From Blautia sp. (GTDB lineage Bacteria > Bacillota > Clostridia > Lachnospirales > Lachnospiraceae): a DNA stretch of 64,000 nucleotides. This document shows positions 15,491 to 24,688 of the stretch, piece by piece (the stretch's first letter is position 1; each line of letters starts with the position of its first letter). The notes beneath the pieces are model-generated. The model had not been told where the DNA came from. It did not search any database and worked only from the letters and a program-made list of their open reading frames with translations. Made by a program: the position numbers and the translations under genes. The stretch spans positions 62,001-126,000 of the forward strand of contig JARIAR010000054.1 in NCBI GenBank assembly GCA_029257805.1, written 5' to 3'.

Positions 15491-18133
15491 TTATTTACAC
15501 AGCTGTTCCTCAAGAATCTTTGCTGCTGATGCAATTGCTTCATCTGCTTTTTCAGGATTTTTTCCTCCTGCCTGAGCCATATTCGGACGACCACCACCGC
15601 CGCCGCCAACAATTGCTGCTGCCGCTTTCACAAGATTTCCTGCATGGGCGCCTGCTTTCTGCGCACTGTCTGTTACCATTGCAAGAAGGTTTACTTTATC
15701 GCCGTTTACAGCTGCCAAAAGCACAACGCCTTCTCCAAGTTTTTCCTTAAGGCTGTCCCCAAGATCACGAAGTCCATTCATATCCACGCCTTCTACTTTT
15801 GCAGCCAAGAGTTTCACACCATTTACCTCTGTTACTTTATCCATAACATTTCCAAGAGATCCCTGTGCCATCTTGCTCTTTAAGGATTCATTTTCACTTT
15901 GAAGAGTTTTTACCTCATCCTGTAAATGTGAAACTTTCTCAAGAATTTCTGCAGGATTTGTTTTTAATGCCTTTGCGGCTTCATTTAAAAGTGCTTCCTG
16001 CTTTTTATAATATTCCAGGACAGCATTTCCTGTGAGTGCCTCAATACGACGTACCCCGGCTGCAATACCAGATTCGGAAAGAATTTTAAACAGCATAATA
16101 GAACTTGTATTAGAAACATGTGTACCACCACAAAGTTCTCTGGAAAATTCTCCCATAGACACTACACGTACTTTCTGATCATATTTCTCTCCGAAAAGAG
16201 CCATTGCTCCAGACTTTTTAGCATCTTCAATATCCATGATATCTGTTTTTACAGAAAGCCCTGCCTGAATCTGCTGATTTACAAGTGCTTCTGTCTGCTG
16301 GATTTCTTCCGGTGTCATAGCCTGGAAATGAGCAAAGTCAAAACGGAGTCTGTCCGGTGTTACAAGGGAACCTTTCTGCTCTACATGAGAACCAAGAACA
16401 GTTTTTAATGCTTTCTGAAGGAGATGAGTCGCACTATGGTTCTTCTCTGTATCTCTTCTTGCAGATGCGTTCACTTTCAAAGATACTTCTTCTCCAACAG
16501 AGAGCATCCCGGATTCCATATGTCCTACATGGCCAAATTTTCCTCCACGAAGCTTAATGGTATCTTCTACTACAAATTTTCCATTTTCCGTTTCAATTAC
16601 TCCTGTGTCACCTTCCTGTCCACCCATAGTAGCATAGAACGGTGTTTTCTCTACAAAGATCGTTCCCTTCTGACCTTCCATAAGAGAATTCACAAGATCA
16701 TTTTCTGTTGTAAGAATTGTAATGTTCGAATCAAAAGAAAGATGATCATAACCTACAAATTCTGTTGTAACAGAAACATCAATCTTATCGTAAACAGTGG
16801 CATCTGCACCCATATAGTTTGTGACTTCACGGGCAACACGTGCTTTCACACGCTGTTCTTCCATTGCTTTCTGGAAGCCATCCTCATCAATTCCGTATCC
16901 TTTTTCCTCAAGAATTTCTTTTGTAAGGTCAAGAGGGAATCCATAAGTATCATATAATTTGAAAGCATTTTCTCCGGAAAGTGTTTTTTCTCCGTTTGCC
17001 TTCATTTCTTCTTCCATATCAGCAAGAATTCTCAGACCCTGATCGATTGTTTTATTAAACTGATTTTCTTCATTTGTAAGAACTTTGAAAATAAAATCTT
17101 TCTTTTCTTCCAGCTCCGGATACCCATCTTTTGATCCATTAATCACTTCTGCACTTAATTTTGCAAGGAAATCACCCTGAATTCCCAAAAGGCGTCCATG
17201 ACGTGCAGCACGACGAATCAAACGGCGAAGAACATAGCCTCTTCCCTCATTTGTAGGCATGATTCCATCAGAAATCATAAATGTAGCAGAACGGATATGG
17301 TCCGTGATCAAACGAATGGAAACATCATCATTATAAACTTTTCCATACTCTTTTCCTGCTATTTCACATACAAGATTTCTCAGAGAACAGATCGTATCTA
17401 CATCAAAAATAGAATCTACATCCTGCACAACTACCGCAAGACGTTCCAGTCCCATTCCTGTATCAATATTTTTCTGTTTCAGCTCTGTATAATTTCCATT
17501 TCCATCATTTTCAAACTGTGTGAATACATTGTTCCACACTTCCATATAACGGTCGCACTCACAGCCTACTGTACAGCCTTCTTCCCCGCATCCGTATTTT
17601 TCTCCACGGTCATAATATATTTCAGAACATGGACCACAAGGACCTGCGCCATGCTCCCAGAAATTATCCTCTTTTCCAAAACGGAAAATACGATTTTCCG
17701 GAATTCCAATCTCTTTATTCCAGATTTCAAAGGCTTCATCATCTTCTAAATACACTGACGGATACAGACGATCTGGATCCAGACCTACAACCTCTGTTAA
17801 AAATTCCCATGACCAGTGAAGTGCTTCTTTCTTAAAATAATCTCCAAACGAGAAATTTCCCAACATTTCAAAAAATGTACCATGGCGGGCTGTTTTTCCC
17901 ACATTTTCAATATCTCCTGTACGAATACATTTCTGACATGTTGAAACCCTTGTTCTTGGCGGAATCTCTGCTCCTGTAAAATATGGTTTCAACGGCGCCA
18001 TACCTGCATTAATAAGCAGAAGACTCTTATCTCCCTGTGGTACCAGAGAAAAACTTTTCATCACAAGATGTCCTTTACTCTCCATAAAATCAAGAAACAT
18101 CTTACGAAGTTCATTTACTCCGTATTTTTTCAT
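15491..18133 (-). CDS. alaS: Alanyl-tRNA synthetase
   Basis: An 880-residue class II synthetase that charges tRNA-Ala and clears mischarged Ser/Gly. The catalytic core starts MKKYGVNELRKMFLDFMESK and includes RVSTCQKCIRTGDIENVGKT. The editing domain has NHSATHLLQKAL and the zinc-site residues of ELCGGTHVSNTS. A coiled region and Gly-rich C-Ala domain (VGGGGGGRPNMAQAGG) complete it. Its start is only 23 nt after the tyrS stop, with GAGGAGG in the gap and no room for a promoter. It therefore appears to depend on the tyrS transcript, and on the tyrosine T-box, unless a promoter lies inside tyrS. Confidence 0.98.
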   Translation of the reverse strand: MKKYGVNELRKMFLDFMESKGHLVMKSFSLVPQGDKSLLLINAGMAPLKPYFTGAEIPPRTRVSTCQKCIRTGDIENVGKTARHGTFFEMLGNFSFGDYFKKEALHWSWEFLTEVVGLDPDRLYPSVYLEDDEAFEIWNKEIGIPENRIFRFGKEDNFWEHGAGPCGPCSEIYYDRGEKYGCGEEGCTVGCECDRYMEVWNNVFTQFENDGNGNYTELKQKNIDTGMGLERLAVVVQDVDSIFDVDTICSLRNLVCEIAGKEYGKVYNDDVSIRLITDHIRSATFMISDGIMPTNEGRGYVLRRLIRRAARHGRLLGIQGDFLAKLSAEVINGSKDGYPELEEKKDFIFKVLTNEENQFNKTIDQGLRILADMEEEMKANGEKTLSGENAFKLYDTYGFPLDLTKEILEEKGYGIDEDGFQKAMEEQRVKARVAREVTNYMGADATVYDKIDVSVTTEFVGYDHLSFDSNITILTTENDLVNSLMEGQKGTIFVEKTPFYATMGGQEGDTGVIETENGKFVVEDTIKLRGGKFGHVGHMESGMLSVGEEVSLKVNASARRDTEKNHSATHLLQKALKTVLGSHVEQKGSLVTPDRLRFDFAHFQAMTPEEIQQTEALVNQQIQAGLSVKTDIMDIEDAKKSGAMALFGEKYDQKVRVVSMGEFSRELCGGTHVSNTSSIMLFKILSESGIAAGVRRIEALTGNAVLEYYKKQEALLNEAAKALKTNPAEILEKVSHLQDEVKTLQSENESLKSKMAQGSLGNVMDKVTEVNGVKLLAAKVEGVDMNGLRDLGDSLKEKLGEGVVLLAAVNGDKVNLLAMVTDSAQKAGAHAGNLVKAAAAIVGGGGGGRPNMAQAGGKNPEKADEAIASAAKILEEQLCK

Positions 18134-18156
18134 TATTTTTTCCTCCTCAGACTTTC

Positions 18157-19386
18157 TTATTTCACAATAACTTTATTAAATTTCTTTTTGCCTCGTTTTA
18201 AAACAATTCCTTCTCCCTGGAGTGCATCTTTTGAAACCACATGTTTAATGTCGGCAACCTTTTCTCCATCAATAGATACACCACCCTGTTCAATGGCACG
18301 GCGTCCCTCGGAACGGCTTGGAACAAGCCCACATTTTACCAGCATAGAAATCACGTCGATCGTTCCATCTTCAGAAAAGTCTTCCTCTCCAAGTTCTGTT
18401 GTTGGCATATTTGCTGTGTTTGCTCCACCAGCAAAAAGAGCTCTTGCTCCTTCCTGGGCTTTTTTTGCTTCTTCCTCTCCGTGAACAAGATTGGTAAGTT
18501 CGTATGCAAGTACTTCTTTTGCTTTATTTAACTGGCTGCCTTCCCATTTCGCCATTTCCTCAATTTCTTCCAACGGGAGGAATGTAAGAAGACGCATGCA
18601 CTTAATTACATCTGCATCATCCACATTTCTCCAGTACTGATAAAAATCAAATGGGGAAGTTTTATTTGGATCAAGCCATACAGCTCCTGACTGTGTTTTA
18701 CCCATTTTTTTGCCTTCAGAGTTTAAAAGAAGGGTGATTGTCATAGCATAAGCATCTTTTCCAAGTTTACGGCGAATCAGTTCGGTTCCGCCTAACATAT
18801 TACTCCACTGATCATCTCCGCCAAACTGCATATTACATCCGTATTTCTGGTACAGCATGTAGAAGTCATAACTCTGCATGATCATGTAATTAAATTCCAG
18901 GAAACTTAAGCCTTTTTCCATACGCTGTTTATAACATTCTGCGGTAAGCATACGATTGACGGAAAAATGGGGACCAACTTCACGAAGAAGTTCTACATAA
19001 TTTAAATCCAAAAGCCAGTCTGCATTATTTACCATCATGGCCTTTCCTTCTGAAAAATCAATAAAACGTTCCATCTGTTTTTTAAAGCAATCAATATTAT
19101 GCTGAATGGTTTCTTTTGTCATCATCTGACGCATATCTGTACGTCCGGACGGATCTCCGATCATTCCCGTTCCGCCGCCCAAAAGAGCAATCGGACGGTT
19201 TCCAGCCATCTGAAGACGCTTCATTAAGCACAGCGCCATAAAATGCCCTACATGAAGACTGTCAGCAGTCGGATCAAAACCAATATAAAAAGTTGCTTTT
19301 CCCGCATTTACCATTTCTTTAATTTCTTCCTCATCTGTTACCTGTGCAATAAGACCACGGGCTTTTAATTCTTCCCAAACTGTCAT
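18157..19386 (-). CDS. tyrS: Tyrosyl-tRNA synthetase
   Basis: A 409-residue class I synthetase. [19 protein letters not shown] holds the HIGH-type motif (HVGH), GGDDQWSNM binds the tyrosyl-adenylate, and [12 protein letters not shown] is the KMSKS-type loop. The C-terminal 80 residues form an S4-like RNA-binding domain ([18 protein letters not shown]). It is the first gene after a T-box leader and is followed within 23 nt by alaS. AGGAGG 7 nt before ATG 19386 sets the start. Confidence 0.98.
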   Translation of the reverse strand: MTVWEELKARGLIAQVTDEEEIKEMVNAGKATFYIGFDPTADSLHVGHFMALCLMKRLQMAGNRPIALLGGGTGMIGDPSGRTDMRQMMTKETIQHNIDCFKKQMERFIDFSEGKAMMVNNADWLLDLNYVELLREVGPHFSVNRMLTAECYKQRMEKGLSFLEFNYMIMQSYDFYMLYQKYGCNMQFGGDDQWSNMLGGTELIRRKLGKDAYAMTITLLLNSEGKKMGKTQSGAVWLDPNKTSPFDFYQYWRNVDDADVIKCMRLLTFLPLEEIEEMAKWEGSQLNKAKEVLAYELTNLVHGEEEAKKAQEGARALFAGGANTANMPTTELGEEDFSEDGTIDVISMLVKCGLVPSRSEGRRAIEQGGVSIDGEKVADIKHVVSKDALQGEGIVLKRGKKKFNKVIVK

Positions 19387-19691
19387 TATTATAATCCTCC
19401 TGTATTTCTTTTATAAATAAAAAAATGCCCGGTTCCTGTCCTTTTTAGGACGAGAACCGGGTCCCGCGTTACCACCTAAATTCGCAGAAAACTCGCATTC
19501 TCTGCCTCCGTAAGTGACAATAAATCACTCCAGCACAATAACGGGTGCCATTCCGTCGCAGCCTACTTTCCGTTCAGTGCGAAACTCCGGGAGGTATTCG
19601 CATACATTCCACAAGTGCCTCTCACCATCCGGCTACTCTCTGTCTGCTTTCTGTATGTTACTCTTTCCCATCACAGCTTTTTCTTATACTA
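19387..19691 (-). promoter_or_regulatory. T-box riboswitch, tyrosine-specific, controlling tyrS (and alaS)
   Basis: The roughly 300-nt leader carries the T-box core TTAGGTGGTAACGCGG near 19480-19463, which pairs with the tRNA acceptor end. In the stem I specifier loop the sequence GAATACC presents UAC, a tyrosine codon, in the usual place after GAA. A terminator follows: a CCCGGTTC-type stem over 19458-19427, then seven T residues. Uncharged tRNA-Tyr should favour the antiterminator and allow tyrS expression. Confidence 0.93.
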
Positions 19692-19697
19692 TTAGCA

Positions 19698-19726
19698 AGT
19701 ATACAAATACCCGTTTTATTTGTCAA
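19698..19726 (-). promoter_or_regulatory. Sigma-A promoter of the tyrS T-box leader
   Basis: TTGACA (19721-19726) and TATACT (19698-19703) are 17 bp apart on the minus strand, with the start near 19691 at the head of the leader. Confidence 0.88.
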
Positions 19727-19785
19727 GGAATTTTCCTTTCTTTTTAACAACTTAAAGTGTCATTCTAACAAAGAGTCCTCTTCTG

Positions 19786-20268
19786 TTACTCTTCCATCAG
19801 TCCTGTATCCGCAATCAGATCATTTCCATCTGCAGCTGTTGTTGCCAATGTGTCACATCTTTCATTTTCCGGATGTCCATCATGCCCTTTTACCCAATGA
19901 AAGGTTACACGGTGAGGTTCTTTTGCAAGCAGTAAACGTTTCCACAGATCAACATTTTTTACCGGTTCATTTTTTCCGCGTTTCCATCCCTTTTTTAACC
20001 AGGAATCAATCCAATGCTGATTAAACGCATCTACCAGATATTTGGAATCTGAATAAAGTTCTACCTCACATGGACGTGTAAGAGCCTCTAAACCTGCTAT
20101 GGCAGCCATAAGTTCCATCCTGTTGTTTGTTGTTTTTATATATCCTTGAGAAAATTCTCTCGTATGAAGCTGACCTTTTGCATCTGTATAATGTAAAACT
20201 GTCCCGTATCCTCCCGGACCATGGGGATTTCCCCGGGCTGCGCCATCTGTGTAAACCTTTACAAGCAT
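19786..20268 (-). CDS. rnhA: Ribonuclease HI
   Basis: A 160-residue enzyme that cuts RNA in RNA:DNA hybrids. The four metal-binding acids are visible: Asp in YTDGAARGNPHGPGG, Glu in NRMELMAAI, Asp in LYSDSKYLVDAF and Asp in HPENERCDTLA, with the catalytic His in KGHDGH. An upstream in-frame extension reaches 20346, but ATG 20268 has AGGAG 8 nt upstream and gives the normal length. It lies 25 nt past the stop of the MutS-like gene on the same strand, so the two are probably cotranscribed. Confidence 0.95.
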   Translation of the reverse strand: MLVKVYTDGAARGNPHGPGGYGTVLHYTDAKGQLHTREFSQGYIKTTNNRMELMAAIAGLEALTRPCEVELYSDSKYLVDAFNQHWIDSWLKKGWKRGKNEPVKNVDLWKRLLLAKEPHRVTFHWVKGHDGHPENERCDTLATTAADGNDLIADTGLMEE

Positions 20269-20293
20269 CTTTGCTTCTCCTTTTCTTTTATTT

Positions 20294-21991
20294 CTATTTT
20301 TTCCATATCCCTGTCCGCTCAAACTCTTCTGCTTTTTCTTCTGCACTTTCTACAATCTTCTTCTCATATCCCAGCATATTTAAAAGGCGTATGGCATTCC
20401 TTGTAGATGCCCTTCCCTGTTTTAAAATATAATGAAAGATTACCTGGTTATCCTGTATTTCTTCTTCAAAATGATAATTCTTGTACTGATCTTCCAGGAT
20501 ATAGGAAAGTTCTATGTCATGCGTTGCCGCAAAAGGCAACATCCATTTTTTTGAAAGAGTGTTTAAAATAACAGAGGATGCTGCGATTCGTTCTATTGTA
20601 TTTGTTCCCCGCAGAACTTCGTCAATCACACAAAGCAAAGGTTCTTCTTTCCTGCTTTCATCAAGAATCCGTTTTAAGGATTTGATTTCCACAATAAAAT
20701 AACTTTCTCCTTTTACGAGATCATCCCGCAGGGCCATAGAAGTCATAACCTTTAAAAAAGGAGCCTTATAAAAACTGCAGGTACATGTATAAAGAGTTTG
20801 GGCCAAAATACTATTTATTGCTATGTTTTTTAAAAATGTGGATTTTCCGGAGGCATTGGACCCTGTAACAAGCGTTCCCTTTGCTGCAGTAATACTGTTG
20901 GCCACTGCTTCCCTTATTAAGGGATGATACAGATCATCCACTTCCATCTGCACTTGTTTTCCCTCATACCGGGTAAATTCCGGCTTACATTTTAACACAA
21001 GCAATTGCCGGAAGGAAGCAATAGAAATTGCCGCATCCAATTCTCCCATACTTTGAATAAGGCGCATGATTACTGCTTCTTTATTTTTCACCTCTTTTAA
21101 GATGCTATTATATGCCAGAAAATCCACATGAAAAATCATGCGAATATAATCTAAAATAACATCTATCAAATTATCAACACCTCTTCCAGATCCTGTAAGA
21201 AAAATCATTTTCCTGCGCAATCTAAAAAAAGTTTTTCTTGCCTCTTGTATGTCCTCCATTTGCTGCTGCACTTCTTTCCAGGATATGGACTTCATTTCAT
21301 CTGCTACTTTTAACATACCAAGAAAACCGGAAAAACAATCAATATATATATCTGTTATTTTCCGCGTCTTCCCTGCATAATAAGCAAAAGTATTTATGAT
21401 ACTTAAAAACAAAAACAAGACCATTCCATAAAAAGGTGTCAGCGGCACCATAACAAAAAGTACCAGCAAAAGAGAAACCAGCATTATGACATGGATCCCT
21501 ATCGAAATTTCCGGAGCATCTTTCAAAGTAAGAACTGTATCTGCCAAAGAGCCTTTTCTTGTTTTCCCCACCCGAAAAAGACACATTTGCATTTTTATCC
21601 GTTCTTCTTCATGTGTTGCAAAAAATTCTATAAGTTCGTCCCGTTTCTTCAGTTCTTTTTCAGAGAAAAGAGGTCGCCGCATTATATCATAAAGAACATC
21701 TTCTCCAGGAGACGAAACTGTCTGATTGATCAGCATATAAGCTCTGTCCATATCCAGATCATTCCAGGTAATATCATCAATAACAAAACCTTCTTTTTCT
21801 CTTCTATGAAAATAATGAGAAATCCTCTCTATATCACCCGATTCATACTCCTGTTCAGGAACTTTTCCATATACACGCTGTACTTTTTTTCTAATTGTGC
21901 TTTTTTGTTTGCGGTTCTCACGTAAAACCAAAAGTGCAAACAGCAGGACAAAGCCTGCTGCGCACAAAATTGCAATTATATTTGGATGCAT
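20294..21991 (-). CDS. Membrane-anchored MutS-like ATPase
   Basis: A 565-residue protein with the MutS-type ABC ATPase domain at the C-terminus: Walker A GSNASGKSTFLKNIAINSIL near 380 and Walker B LCVIDEVLRGTNTIERIA near 455, then ATHDIELSY. Unlike MutS it lacks the mismatch-recognition domain. It has a membrane helix at residues 5-22 and a central hydrophobic pair near 165-205. Such MutS-like proteins with transmembrane segments recur in Firmicutes and their job is not established. It shares an operon with rnhA, which hints at nucleic-acid work, but mismatch repair should not be assumed. Confidence 0.85.
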   Translation of the reverse strand: MHPNIIAILCAAGFVLLFALLVLRENRKQKSTIRKKVQRVYGKVPEQEYESGDIERISHYFHRREKEGFVIDDITWNDLDMDRAYMLINQTVSSPGEDVLYDIMRRPLFSEKELKKRDELIEFFATHEEERIKMQMCLFRVGKTRKGSLADTVLTLKDAPEISIGIHVIMLVSLLLVLFVMVPLTPFYGMVLFLFLSIINTFAYYAGKTRKITDIYIDCFSGFLGMLKVADEMKSISWKEVQQQMEDIQEARKTFFRLRRKMIFLTGSGRGVDNLIDVILDYIRMIFHVDFLAYNSILKEVKNKEAVIMRLIQSMGELDAAISIASFRQLLVLKCKPEFTRYEGKQVQMEVDDLYHPLIREAVANSITAAKGTLVTGSNASGKSTFLKNIAINSILAQTLYTCTCSFYKAPFLKVMTSMALRDDLVKGESYFIVEIKSLKRILDESRKEEPLLCVIDEVLRGTNTIERIAASSVILNTLSKKWMLPFAATHDIELSYILEDQYKNYHFEEEIQDNQVIFHYILKQGRASTRNAIRLLNMLGYEKKIVESAEEKAEEFERTGIWKK

Positions 21992-22024
21992 AATATCCTT
22001 TCCGGCATTTTGCCATATATCATT

Positions 22025-23560
22025 TTATGAAATCCAATCCACAAAAAACATATGATCCTTATAAAGGAACTTATCTACTTTAGCAAAATTCAATGATTGC
22101 TTCCAAAATACATCTTCCATCATAAAATACATAAAATTAAAGTCTTTTCGATCAAAGCCCTTTAACGTTCTTGGTTTTTTATATTTCACATAATTATCAA
22201 AAATCTTCATAGCTTCATCCGCCGCTTTATATGCCAGGGTTTTATTATAAAAGTTTCCTTGCAGTCTCCTTAAAAGCGCACCGTCTCTTACCGGCGAATA
22301 CTGCGGGTAAGAATAAAGTTTTGGATCGCCCTGCTCATAAAGCACATATCGAAATTCTGATGGAAATTCTCTGTCCGGCTTGATCGTACGATTTAAAAGA
22401 CAAAGGGCAACTGCTTCCATCCCGATCAGTCCCTGATCTCCTGCTTCTGCCTCACATATGGCGGCCAAAAGGTCTCTATCTGTTTTCTCACCATTTGCAA
22501 CTCCCGGATGAGTAGCAAATTCTCTTGCCAGATAATAGTATCTTCCATTTTTCGGATCATACGCTTTCACATAACCGCCATTTTCACTATGTACCGTATA
22601 TTGATATTTTCCTCCTGAACCAGATCCATTGGCTTCTGTTACAACACCATCCCCATCTGCTTCGTATTTTTTGCCTCCCATATAAAAGGTCTTGTCAACG
22701 TACATAACACCTTGCTTATCAAAGTAATATTTTTTTCCTTCCAGATTTAACCATCCAACATGTGCATGTCCATCTTTTGGATTAAAATAATATCGCTTAC
22801 TTCCAAGAGTTTTAAAGCCAGATTCACAACGCTCGCCAGAACTTCCCATGAAATAGTAATAATATTTTCCTACTTTTCGTACGCCCTTATACATTTGTCC
22901 TTTAGAATCAAAATAATAAGATTTCCCATCTTTTGTCAGCCACCCAACCGCTGCTCTTCCATCCTGAGGACTAAAATAATATTTTTTATCTCCTAATGTG
23001 GTAAATCCTTTTTTACATCGGTACCCGGATTTTTCCGGATCCGAATGTCCCATAAAGTAATAATAATATTTATCTACTTTTCTTATCCCTCTGTACATGA
23101 TTCCGTTTTTTCTGTCAAAAAAACGATGATTTCCCTTATCGTATGACCATCCCTTTGTCATCAAACCATTGTCAGGTTTAAAAAATCGAACATTTCCTTT
23201 TCCATCTTTCCAAAAGCCTGTAGCCATATACCCTTTTGGCCCATACTGTCTTGAAAAATAGCGAAGATAATTCCCCCACTGGTCTTTCTGCCAGCCGATT
23301 ACCTGCTCTCCTGTCTTGAAATCAAAAAGATATTTCTTTCCACCTATATTTTTCCAACCTTTATATTTAGATCCATCTTTTTTTATGTAATAACCTTTTC
23401 CATTCATCATCTTGAATCCTTCTGTCGCCGCTTGCACTTCCTGCGACTCAGATATAAAGATCAGAGAAGCTGTCATAAGCAAAAAAGCAAGAAAAATCCC
23501 ACGAAATCCAGTCTTCCAGACTTTTTTCTTTAAACTACAGCTCTTCCCTAAATTTTCCAC
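22025..23560 (-). CDS. Secreted cell-wall-binding-repeat protein with a SleB-like hydrolase domain
   Basis: A 511-residue exported protein. The GTG start at 23560 has GGAG upstream and is followed by a long signal peptide (basic N-terminus, hydrophobic 18-36, SQEVQAATEG cleavage area). Residues about 48-320 are a run of aromatic, Gly-rich repeats of the choline/cell-wall-binding type (units such as GKKYYFDKQGVMY and GWLTKDGKSYYFDSKGQMYK). After a GSGSGG linker, residues about 345-511 resemble the SleB/cell wall hydrolase domain (LLAAICEAEAGDQGLIGMEA, the catalytic Glu region). Likely role: peptidoglycan or spore-cortex hydrolysis while attached to the wall. The target is inferred. Confidence 0.88.
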   Translation of the reverse strand: MENLGKSCSLKKKVWKTGFRGIFLAFLLMTASLIFISESQEVQAATEGFKMMNGKGYYIKKDGSKYKGWKNIGGKKYLFDFKTGEQVIGWQKDQWGNYLRYFSRQYGPKGYMATGFWKDGKGNVRFFKPDNGLMTKGWSYDKGNHRFFDRKNGIMYRGIRKVDKYYYYFMGHSDPEKSGYRCKKGFTTLGDKKYYFSPQDGRAAVGWLTKDGKSYYFDSKGQMYKGVRKVGKYYYYFMGSSGERCESGFKTLGSKRYYFNPKDGHAHVGWLNLEGKKYYFDKQGVMYVDKTFYMGGKKYEADGDGVVTEANGSGSGGKYQYTVHSENGGYVKAYDPKNGRYYYLAREFATHPGVANGEKTDRDLLAAICEAEAGDQGLIGMEAVALCLLNRTIKPDREFPSEFRYVLYEQGDPKLYSYPQYSPVRDGALLRRLQGNFYNKTLAYKAADEAMKIFDNYVKYKKPRTLKGFDRKDFNFMYFMMEDVFWKQSLNFAKVDKFLYKDHMFFVDWIS

Positions 23561-23721
23561 TGTTTCTTCTCCTTTTTTTAATTTATTTATTACAAAATTG
23601 TTACAGTTATTATACTAAATTCTTATACAGGTGTCAATGAAATTTCTTTCCCCTCATTCCAGTCACATATTATCGTTTCCTTCATAGAATAAAGTGTATA
23701 TCAATTCTGGAGGCTTTCAAT

Positions 23722-24045
23722 ATGAGTGATTTAGCTGCTACAAACTGTGGATGCGGAGAAGAAAGATCAAGCTGCGGATGTGGTTGTGACAACAATTGCG
23801 GGTGTGGATGCGACAACAATTGTAATTGCAATAATGGATATGGCAACCGTTTCTTTGGCTTTGGAAACAATTCCTGCAACTGTGTTCTCTGGGTCATTCT
23901 CCTCTCCTGCCTGTGCGGAAATGGCGGATGCAACAATGGATATGGAAATAACGGAGGATACAACTGCGGATGCAACAATGGATGTGATTCCTGCTGGATT
24001 CTTATTATTCTCCTGCTTTTATGCGGAAACAACGGTTGCTGCTAA
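23722..24045 (+). CDS. Cys/Gly/Asn-rich small protein (high-cysteine type)
   Basis: A 107-residue protein with GGAGG 8 nt before ATG 23722 and a strong terminator after it, so it is a real transcription unit. About one residue in five is Cys. Repeats such as CGCGCDNNCGCGCDNNCNCN and NNGYGNNGGYNCGCNNGC alternate with two short hydrophobic segments (VLWVILLSCLCG and WILIILLLLCG). Proteins like this in Lachnospiraceae are often labelled chorion-class high-cysteine proteins because of composition alone. Roles in the spore coat or a cross-linked surface layer are possible, but nothing here proves either. Confidence 0.85.
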   Translation: MSDLAATNCGCGEERSSCGCGCDNNCGCGCDNNCNCNNGYGNRFFGFGNNSCNCVLWVILLSCLCGNGGCNNGYGNNGGYNCGCNNGCDSCWILIILLLLCGNNGCC

Positions 24046-24064
24046 CTGATTACGATCTCAAGAA

Positions 24065-24097
24065 AGGGCAGGGGACTATTTCCTCTGCCTTTTTTTC
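24065..24097 (+). terminator. Terminator of the Cys-rich protein gene
   Basis: GGCAGGGGA (24067-24075) pairs with TCCTCTGCC (24081-24089), one G-U pair, followed by eight T residues. Confidence 0.88.
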
Positions 24098-24279
24098 TTG
24101 CCTGTCTGATTCAAAGATCCCTCTTTCTTCTTTTGACGCTCCATACAATCTATATCCAGCTCGTAAAAAGCATTTCCATCTACAATAAGCTTTTCTGTCT
24201 TTCTTTTTTCTCCTCTTTTCATTTTCTCTTCTCCCGTCTCCTTTTTATTATCATATGATTTATAATTTTCCAATGTCAT
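24076..24279 (-). CDS. Small charged hypothetical protein
   Basis: A 67-codon minus-strand frame, very rich in Lys and Glu, with a central patch KLIVDGNAFYELDIDCMERQ that looks conserved-domain-like. The ATG at 24279 has a poor ribosome binding site. The internal ATG that begins MKRGEKRKTEK has GGGAGAAG about 8 nt upstream and may be the true start. The stop lies inside the terminator of the convergent Cys-rich gene. I do not recognise a function. Confidence 0.5.
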   Translation of the reverse strand: MTLENYKSYDNKKETGEEKMKRGEKRKTEKLIVDGNAFYELDIDCMERQKKKEGSLNQTGKKKRQRK

Positions 24280-24323
24280 ATTCTCTTTTTTCTGTTCATA
24301 GGATGAAGGAAAAAGGACTTTTT

Positions 24324-24653
24324 ATGGAACAGCATTTTCTTTCCCAGACAGCATTGGATCAAATGGCAGGAAGCGATACTACACAACTTTTAAAAGCTTC
24401 TGTACCCTATCTTCCTCCAAAAGCACAACAACTTTTTGCAGTTTATGCCAAAACCCAGGAACTCTCCAATACTCTCCGGCTTTTTTCCAGTGTAAATAAA
24501 GAGCAGCAAATGTGTGCAGCATCCACTCCCTGCAACGATCCTCTGGAAGCACTTGATGATATTCGAAGCTTTTGCTATGGAGAAAGCAAAAACTGCCTGG
24601 ACCAAATTATCAACACCTTGGCTCTTTTTCAAATATTGAAGCTTATGAATTAA
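24324..24653 (+). CDS. Hypothetical protein, first of a pair
   Basis: A 109-residue soluble, helical protein starting at ATG 24324 with AAAAGGA 6 nt upstream. The text includes LLKASVPYLPPKAQQLFAVY and QQMCAASTPCNDPLEALDDI; three Cys lie in the C-terminal half. I do not recognise a family. It is 35 nt ahead of another small gene on the same strand, and both end at one strong terminator, so they form a two-gene operon. A longer frame from 24255 exists but has no better ribosome binding site. Confidence 0.7.
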   Translation: MEQHFLSQTALDQMAGSDTTQLLKASVPYLPPKAQQLFAVYAKTQELSNTLRLFSSVNKEQQMCAASTPCNDPLEALDDIRSFCYGESKNCLDQIINTLALFQILKLMN

Positions 24654-24688
24654 AATTGCGCAGTATAACAAAACAGGAGGTTTATTGT

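Noticed and set aside
22590-23420. Tandem repeats within the hydrolase gene as a separate repeat element
   Set aside because: They are protein-level cell-wall-binding repeats in one frame, already part of the gene call.
23722-24045. Repetitive GGATGTG/AACAAT-type DNA considered as a repeat array
   Set aside because: The units vary in length and sequence, keep one reading frame and encode a Cys/Asn/Gly-rich protein, so it is coding low complexity, not CRISPR.
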